A stretch of 64,000 nt of DNA, taken from Coptis chinensis (taxonomy: Eukaryota > Streptophyta > Magnoliopsida > Ranunculales > Ranunculaceae). The position numbers and the translations under genes were made by a program. The notes beneath the pieces are model-generated. The model searched no databases and had not been told where the DNA came from. It worked only from the letters and a program-made list of their open reading frames with translations. Positions 57,450 through 64,000 of the stretch are shown piece after piece (the first letter of the stretch is position 1; each line of letters opens with the position of its first letter). The stretch spans positions 434,001 to 498,000 of the forward strand of contig CM027381.1 in assembly GCA_015680905.1 (NCBI GenBank), written 5' to 3'.

Positions 57450-58607
57450 ATGGCTGCTTCTTCAGTGGGGATTCTGTGTTTGGTGTTTTTATTCTTAGCA
57501 TCAGGAACAATGAGTGCAGCTCCAAAGAAAGTTGTTCATGTTCCATTTACCAGGAACTATGTGCCCACATGGGCTTTTGATCACATTAAGTACTTCAATG
57601 GTGGTAATGAGATTCAGCTCCTCCTTGACAAATACACTGGTAAGACTGTAAGAGCAATACTCAAGTATGTTACCTGTTTTTTTGTTGGGAAAACCTGAGT
57701 GTACTGATAGTGTTTAACTTGGATCTGTGTACCAGGTACTGGGTTTCAGTCAAAGGGGTCTTACTTGTTTGGACACTTCAGTATGCAAATTAAGATGGTG
57801 CCTGGGGATTCAGCTGGAACTGTAACTGCCTTCTATGTAAGTGGTTCTTGTTCCCCAAAAGTTCTTGTTCACTTAATCACTTGGGAAGTATTCCAAATTT
57901 CTTATATTTCTGCAAATGTGCACAAATGATGTTCAGCTATCATCTCAAAACTCAGAGCATGATGAGATAGATTTTGAGTTTTTGGGAAACAGGACAGGCC
58001 AGCCCTACATTTTACAGACGAATGTCTTCACAGGAGGAAAGGGAGACAGAGAACAAAGAATATTTCTCTGGTTTGACCCAACAATAGATTACCACTCCTA
58101 TTCAGTTCTATGGAACATGTATCAGATAGTGTAAGTGCTCTCTTCTTTAATTCTCTTTTAAATGAAAACTTCTCACGGTTTAACCAATCATTTAAGTGCA
58201 TTTGCAGATTCTTTGTGGATGATATCCCCATAAGGGTGTTCAAGAATAGCAAAGATTTGGGAGTTAAATTTCCATTCGACCAACCAATGAAGATATACTC
58301 AAGCCTTTGGAATGCTGACGACTGGGCCACGAGGGGGGGCCTCGAAAAGACAGACTGGGCTAAAGCTCCCTTCTTGGCCTCCTACAAGAGCTTCCACGTC
58401 GACGGGTGTCAGGCCTCGGTGAATGCAAAATTTTGTGAAAGTCAAGGCAAGAAATGGTGGGACCAGAAAGAATACCAAGATCTGGACGCTGCCCAGTATA
58501 GGAGACTCAAATGGGTCCGCAGCAAATTCACCATTTACAACTACTGTAAAGATAGAGTGAGATTCCCTACAGCAGCGCCGGAGTGCAAGAGAGACAGAGA
58601 TGCTTAG
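57450..58607 (+). CDS. XTH: Xyloglucan endotransglucosylase/hydrolase (XTH4/XTH5-like)
   Basis: This four-exon gene is intact: 57450-57639, 57736-57836, 57937-58130 and 58208-58607, all introns GT...AG, 294 residues. Residues 1-23 are a signal peptide ([20 protein letters not shown]). The GH16 domain has the catalytic [10 protein letters not shown] followed by the N-glycosylation site NRT, and the C-terminal XET extension ends ECKRDRDA, the ending of the XTH4/XTH5 (EXGT-A1) group. Length is normal for the family (about 290). The secreted enzyme cuts and rejoins xyloglucan in the cell wall during expansion. I chose the ATG at 57450 because it starts the signal peptide. A CACTA element ends 215 bp upstream, so its promoter is probably altered. 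Confidence 0.96.
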
Positions 58608-58985
58608 ATGTGAATCTATAACTATATTATGTACCCCATCAAGCCTTGTAACCTGGGATAGTTGAGCACCTTCTTTGTCTCTTCGTTCCTTTATTCAACT
58701 GATACTGCTCTAGTATCTATATTCTCACCAAAGCACCAACTCCATAGCATTTACCATTGTAAATGTTAGTGTGCTGTATTTTCTTGTGATTGTAAGTAAA
58801 TCAATTCACAAGGGCATAGGAACATCTTACTGTCCTGTGAGCCCGTGATTCTAGTAAATCAATAACAGATGTATTAGATGTATTGTAATATAAACTATTG
58901 TGGTTCATAGTCGAGAGACAAACACTGAAGAAACGATATTGTATATGCTTTAGATAGAGCCAATCCAAATCAAAACATTTCATAA
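58608..58985 (+). other. XTH 3' region
   Basis: AT-rich DNA following the XTH stop codon, with GTAAATGTTAGTGTGCTG and TGTAAGTAAATC stretches typical of plant 3' UTRs. No gene. Confidence 0.5.
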
Positions 58986-58990
58986 TGCTA

Positions 58991-59065
58991 GTTAGGGACG
59001 GAGCCAGGATCCTAAGCTAGGAGGTGCGAGATTATGTGCAGTGGCGGAGCCAGGAAATTAAGTGA
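58991..59065. repeat. Two GG(A/C)GGAGCCAGGA transposon-end motifs
   Basis: GGGACGGAGCCAGGATCC (58994 on) and GTGGCGGAGCCAGGAAATT (59041 on) sit 47 bp apart. This phrase is common at ends of short plant DNA transposons. No partner end or target duplication was found. Confidence 0.45.
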
Positions 59066-59221
59066 GAGTGAACCACCACAACCAAGCATACAATTTTTTT
59101 TTAAACTAATATTTCAAACCCCAATCACAAAATTTATTATTTCTTTTAACTAATATTTTAGCCACCATCTTCAGTGTCTTGGTGACTTCGTTTTGAGGAG
59201 GAACTTATTTCTTTTTTTTCG

Positions 59222-59225
<4 letters not shown>

Positions 59226-59253
<28 letters not shown>
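59226..59253. repeat. (TA)n microsatellite
   Basis: A pure TA run at the 3' end of the LINE-type RNase H frame. Confidence 0.93.
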
Positions 59254-59261
59254 CTACATTG

Positions 59262-59683
59262 TTTGTCAGGATACACTGTGGAAGCTGACATACTTGCTGC
59301 TGATGGTAAACCCATTTCGCCAGCAAATGTGCCTCACCATTATCTCTCCTGCTTATCCAATTAAACTTACAAAAAGAAAAGGAAGAACTTAAGTTAATCA
59401 CATAATCTCTTAAACTCTCATAAAGCCATGAACATGTTTGGTTATTAAGAGCCTTGATACTTTCTGAGCAATCTCCTTCTATCAAAACATCAGTCCATCC
59501 TGAAGCTAGAGCCAGTCTTACTGCTACCTCTGCAGCCACCATCTTAGCTTCCTCTGCTGATCTGGCTTGATACATTCTAGTGCCTGCCCCTACTACCTTT
59601 CCTTCATTGTTCCAAGCAATTGTACCAGCTGCTGCTGACAAGCCTATTTTTGTGTATGTAGATGGTGTATAGTCGTTGAACAA
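59262..59683 (-). pseudogene. RNase H domain (RVT_3 type) of a LINE
   Basis: The minus-strand frame reads KIGLSAAAGTIAWNNEGKVV, AEEAKMVAAEVAVRLALASG, DVLIEGDCSESIKALN and FNWISRRDNGEAHLLAKWV. These are the typical E (AEEAK...AE), D (EGDC) and RRxxNxxAHxLAK blocks of the plant RNase H-like domain at the C-terminus of L1-type non-LTR elements or in domesticated relatives. The start of the domain with its first aspartate is missing; the frame is cut at about 59660-59690, where the Athila-like LTR begins. The end runs into a TA microsatellite. Confidence 0.82.
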
Positions 59684-59689
59684 AATAGA

Positions 59690-61206
59690 AACGTATCAAA
59701 ACCTAATTATCCCTCAATAAGTAAAGGATGAGTAGGGTATCGTTCCACTTTTAAGTGTATGTTATGTGAATGACATAACTGGAAAGGGGGTTTAAGGGAT
59801 TAAAAACTATGATTGTAGAGATTTTAGATTCTAATGCTAAACTAAACTAAATTAACTAAACTATTGAGAATTTATAAGAAAGGGAATTCAAGATATTAGA
59901 ATCCACCAATATTTTTAATCTATTACCTTCTGCTTCATGGTTGTTCTTACAAGTAGACTACAATTAGGCAATCGAGCGAGTGCCGATGCCCTCTTAGATG
60001 AAACATTGTTAACAATTAATTCTACTTAAGGTTGTTCCTATGTTTATGCTATTAATATCTTCTTTCTTTTTATGTAAACTTCGGGTGACCATTCAATGTA
60101 TTACAGAGAGCAACATCAAAGAGTACTTCCTAATAAGGCGCCATTCAATAAATCACTACTTAAGGCAAACACAAAGAATACTTCCCTAGGCTGACACTCC
60201 TCGAAATGCCCCTTCTAAGGCAACACAAAGAATACTTCCTAACTCTAAAGATCTATACTACTAGAAGAAAAGTAAAGAACACTAGCATGATATTAATATT
60301 GCAAAACATAAACCCTATTCTATACTTCCATCCCCGGTGTGGGAAATGGAACTAATAACTAAAAACATAAAGAACTAACCTGATTGAAGAACACCATGAA
60401 CCGGAAGAATCATTAAACCTAAAGCATCGGCTTCATCTCCTCCCTTGAAGGAGAAGATTAGCCTTCCATAAAGAAGGAAGAACACGAAGAACGAGAAGAA
60501 GAAGAGTCGAAGAACATAAGACTAGAAAGACTAATTTATTAAGACTCAGCTAGTTAAAATCGATCTTTTATTATTAATCTCTCTCTACCTCAAGTTCTGG
60601 AGACAAGAATATAAGTGAATTGGCAAATTACATGAGGCACTTAGGTCCTCTATTTATAGAGGTTACAATGAGTTCTGGAAGCATTCCAAACCGTCATTTG
60701 TTTCCTAATACAAATAGACTTCTTTCAGAGTCCAACTTCGTCTCCAAAATTGAGAAGGAATTGGCTACAATGTCGATTTATGCGTCTGGACGCACGATTC
60801 ATGTGTCTCACACGAGATCAATGCGTCTGGACGCTCGATCCATGTTTCCCAGACGCGTAAGCCTATTTTGTCTCTTCTGCTCCATCCTTCTATCCTCTTT
60901 TGCGGGTTTTGGTCTAAGCAACGAATCCTTTGGCCTTGGGCTTCCAAATAGGCTTTAAAATAGGTCCAAGTCGCATCTTTAATAGCTTCAATTCCTTGGC
61001 CTTCTCCATGATTGTCCACGGGCTTCCCATGTGATCCTTAATGCTCTGAATTGCTCCGTTTTACCCCTTTTTCTCTAATATTCCACAAAACTCTCTCTTT
61101 CACCTGTAGAATCATAAAACATAGCTTACAAACATTATTAATCTACTAAGATGGCTAAACAAGAGGCATGATCGAGGGTTAAATAGTATTTTTTGAGCAC
61201 TTATCA
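59690..61206 (-). repeat. 3' LTR of the partial Athila-like element
   Basis: Ends GAGCACTTATCA at 61206, the same TTATCA terminus as the nested element, followed by internal sequence ACTCCCAACTAGCC. The start is set where the LINE frame stops, within about 30 bp. Contains repeated CAAAGAATACTTCC(C)TA phrases at 60110-60240. Confidence 0.65.
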
Positions 61207-63400
61207 CAACTCCCAACTAGCCTTTTGCTAGTCTCTTAGCAAATAAGATAAAAATAGATAAGTGATCAAAATCACATCCTAATAACAAAAATAAAATCCT
61301 AACTCACTTTTCGCGAGGCATCGTGATTGCATTTACCATATGCAACAAGGATTTAAACCTTTAAGTTCCCCAAAAAGGACGAGTTATAGTCTCGTGAGAG
61401 TTTTTAGGTGATATACCAACAAAATCAATCAATAGCATGTTCAAGAATGATAGTTTTTTTCGAGAGAGAGAAATTCCTTACCCATTTAGTGCTTACTCTA
61501 ATAGACAATCTCCATTGCTAACTACATTCTTTGCAAAGACTCATAGATTATGATGGGAGATAGTAAAATTGACAAAATTCTCAATCAAGGCTTTATGTGT
61601 GTACATAGTCAATCTCCTATACTCTCCTATCCAAGAAACGGAATCCCTAGTTTACCTTTAGACAGATAATCTCGACTTTCAATCCTCACTGGTCATACTC
61701 TCAGAAAGGAATCTCTCAGAAGATGGTTTACTATTTTACCTCATGTATGTGGGGAAAAGAATAATGAATACAAACATCCCACATATTACCTTGAAAAACA
61801 GACTTCTGGATGAAATTAGTCTCATGGAAAGAATGTCAATCACATATGAAGTGTCGGGTCCTTCACTTTAGCATCCTCTCACCTATTCTAGACTTCGTAT
61901 CATACTGTAGTGATAAGTCATGGGTTGTAACTTGGCTAAAGTATTAGTTTATGAAGAAAAGGTAAAAAGGATTCTAAGGTTGTTTCTGAAAACACTAAGG
62001 GTTTTGCTTCATTCTTTGGATGATTTCTTCAAATTCTGTATTGCAGAGAAAGTTCTTCCTTTGTCTTTGCTTTTCCATCCATTCTGTTCAACTTTTTTTT
62101 TATTTTTTTTTTTATTTTATTTTATTTTATTTTTTTTATAGCTCAGTGGTATATCCTTGATTAGTACTGGATATGCTTGTTTTCCACTAGCTTCTTTCAC
62201 TTAGAAACGAGAATGATGATGGTCTTCATTGTATCTCTACGGTATTTCCTTGTAATCTTCCTTTTGTGCTATTTTTTCCTCTTTTGTGCCCCTCGTATTC
62301 TCAGAAACATATGGGTATGGCTGATAAAGATTTTTGCTATACTCCTTGTCTGGAGTTGGGTAAAGGGTAAAGGGTTTTATGAAAGAAAATGGCTTATTGT
62401 AAGGCTCAAAAGGGTTTAACATGATGGTCCTACTAGATGGGATAAAGGCTGAATGGGTTCACTACTTGACTTATCGAGACGATACTGTTTTGAATAGGCT
62501 ACAAGACCTAATGGCTATCTCCCAGGTTGATGTCACTTGATTAACCAAATCAACAAATAATGAGACTATATTACAACGACATAAAAGAACTGAAAGATGT
62601 TGAGTCACTAAGACTCGCATTTTTCGTAAGAACTCCCCAAAGAATGGGTATAAAGCTCAAGTCTCACGGGATAAGTCTAAAAATTCTAGTTCCAGTTTAC
62701 TAGGGGTTTAAATCTCTCTTCTAGCAAAAGTACACAAAACTGACCAAGTATTATGGTGGTGCCTTGATAAAGAATTCTATCAACAAGAACTATGTCCGAG
62801 CATAATAAATAGTCTAAGCGGTAATGAAATCAATAATATCAACTATCTATCAAACTCAACACTAAGCAAGATAGAATATATATCCCGGACTCATCATTAA
62901 AATTCATTTTTCTCATCTCTTCGATATAGAAACAAAAATATTTTTGTTTTGAAAACTAATTTTGAAATTCATTTCTCAAGTACACCCTCCCCTACTTATG
63001 CATGCATTGACCTCAATATATAAAAAGTAAATGAAATGGATGAGAAAAAGGTAGGATATTACCATTGATGCGAATATCAAGAATTAGTTCAAGAAACAAA
63101 TTTTTAGGTCTTTTTTACGCCGGATCCCCAAGGCGTAATGTGAGTCTTTTAAAGTCGATTCTCAAGACTTTTGAGTCCTTTATAGTCCGGATCCTCAAGA
63201 CTTTTGAGTCCTTTATAGTCGGATCCTTAAGACTAGTATTCCCACATCAAAACTGATGTCTCAACAACATGCTTACTTCCTGTAGACATTTTATACTCGG
63301 TCTACTAGAGTTATGAAACTTTGACTCCGGCGCTTGCAACTCCTCTCAGTAAAGGATAAAGTTATGAAAATCTGAGGGCCCGGCTATCAGTGGCACTTAT
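61207..63400 (-). other. 3' untranslated region of the partial Athila-like element
   Basis: No protein found. It holds a T-rich low-complexity tract at 62088-62135 and three repeats of AGTCTTTTAAAGTCG/CCTTTATAGTC(C)GGATCC followed by (T)CAAGACTTTTGAGT at 63128-63240, a motif shared with the nested element. Confidence 0.7.
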
Positions 63401-63401
63401 A

Positions 63402-64000
63402 CTAATGAGATCCTAAGGAGTCAAGCTTACGCCGCTTGGCTTCCTCATGCAAAAAGCTTAAACTAGATAGAGTAACAGGTTCAGCAAGACATAGAATGTA
63501 ATCTTTAAGGTGTGCAGGTAACTTACCCCAATTTTCCGCTTTAATAGTAGTCTGATAAACTGGATCCTTGAGAAAAATGGCCTCCACGTCTCCAGTAGGT
63601 AAATCCAGAAAAGGCTTTAGTCAATGAGCGTTGACTTTGAAACGAGTCCTTCTCTTTATGTCTTCTACTTCAATAGCTCCAAAAAGTGTGACATGTCTTA
63701 CTATAAACGGTCCGAATCCATCTAGATTTCAACTTTCCGGAAAATTTCTAGATGAGAGTTTAGACCGAACCTTCGGGTCTGTGTTCAAATTCTCTCTTGA
63801 GAATTCTTACGTCATGTAATGCTTTAGTCTTATCCTTATAAATCCTTGACTTATCATAAGCATCACTTCTCAATTTCTCTAATTTCTTGATCTGAAGCTT
63901 CCTCCTTTCTCTGCTTGATCTAGGCTGAAATTCATCTCTTTCACTTTGCAAAGATGGGCTTTATGTTCTAACTCAACGGGTAGATGACATGCCTTTCCAT
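63402..64000 (-). pseudogene. Athila-like integrase C-terminal region
   Basis: From the window edge the minus strand reads GKACHLPVELEHKAH, then KLEKLRSDAYDKSRIYKDKT and KALHD..ILKREF, PFIVRHVTLFGAIEVED and TRFKVN, followed by a lysine-rich tail ending at the stop at 63402. This is the conserved C-terminus of Athila-type Gypsy integrase (YGKACHLPVELEHKA and chromodomain-less GPF region). Frame shifts near 63750 and 63625 break it. The catalytic core is outside the window. Confidence 0.88.

Larger units (their letters stand above)
59690..64000 (-). mobile_element. Athila-like Gypsy element, partial (runs off the window)
   Basis: In minus orientation: integrase C-terminus (64000-63402), long 3' untranslated region (63400-61207) and 3' LTR (about 59690-61206, ending TTATCA). 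Blocks at 61330-61420 and 63128-63240 match the 3' region of the nested element at 19370-29103, so both belong to one family, and this copy still has integrase. The upstream half lies beyond the window. The left LTR limit is uncertain because the partner LTR is not visible. Confidence 0.85.

Noticed and set aside
60110..60240. Possible CRISPR-like array (CAAAGAATACTTCC repeats)
   Set aside because: Only three or four irregular copies inside an LTR of a plant genome; spacing and context do not fit CRISPR.
62138..62160. tRNA box A-like TAGCTCAGTGGTA
   Set aside because: No acceptor stem, anticodon arm or box B (GGTTCGANTCC) follows at the right distance.

Overview
The window is nuclear DNA from a flowering plant, most likely a eudicot. 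It is AT-rich, spliceosomal introns (GT...AG) are visible, and the transposon families are plant ones (Tat and Athila Gypsy elements, Helitron with an RPA cargo gene, CACTA, hAT MITE, LINE). I cannot name the species. Only one complete, apparently functional host gene is present: a four-exon xyloglucan endotransglucosylase/hydrolase (XTH, 57450-58607, +). Almost everything else is mobile DNA or gene fragments.

Layout. (1) 1-2000: little content, with a fragment of a Prp28/RH21-type DEAD-box helicase. (2) About 2020-9300, minus strand: a decayed autonomous Helitron with an N-terminal domain, HUH/Y2 Rep, PIF1-type helicase and an RPA70-like cargo gene. (3) 9647-31251, minus strand: a Tat-lineage Gypsy retrotransposon bounded by 467-476 bp LTRs and a 5-bp target-site duplication (CATAC). 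It carries gag, protease, RT, RNase H, a second archaeal-type RNase H and integrase, plus an antisense, intron-containing ORF (11697-13814, +) between integrase and the 3' LTR. (4) 19370-29103: a second Gypsy element, Athila-like with 1.4-kb LTRs and TSD CCTAA, inserted in the Tat gag. It keeps gag and protease remnants but no RT, RNase H or integrase. (5) About 33.5-47.37 kb: plus-strand fragments of unrelated host genes (auxilin-like, UBC32-34-type E2, a bromodomain protein, bacterial-type PEP carboxylase, and two unidentified first exons), ending at a clean Helitron 3' terminus (hairpin plus CTAG, 47342-47369). This looks like Helitron exon capture. (6) 47.4-51.3 kb: short tandem and direct repeats, then a truncated carA pseudogene with a 314-bp hAT MITE in an intron. 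(7) 52745-57234: a complete CACTA element (3-bp TSD GTC) carrying fragments of a WSD-type wax ester synthase and a 2-oxoglutarate dioxygenase, plus a nested foldback element with a satellite-like core. It ends 215 bp before the XTH start codon. (8) 59.2-64 kb: a LINE RNase H fragment, then the 3' LTR, 3' UTR and integrase C-terminus of another minus-strand Athila-like element that runs off the window.

The insertion order can be read from the target duplications. The Helitron region was hit by the Tat element, and the Tat element was hit by the Athila-like element. The CACTA element landed in the XTH promoter region and itself hosts a foldback element. Most transposon reading frames are broken by 1-2 base indels, while XTH is intact. 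Some of those indels could be assembly error; the sequence alone cannot settle this.
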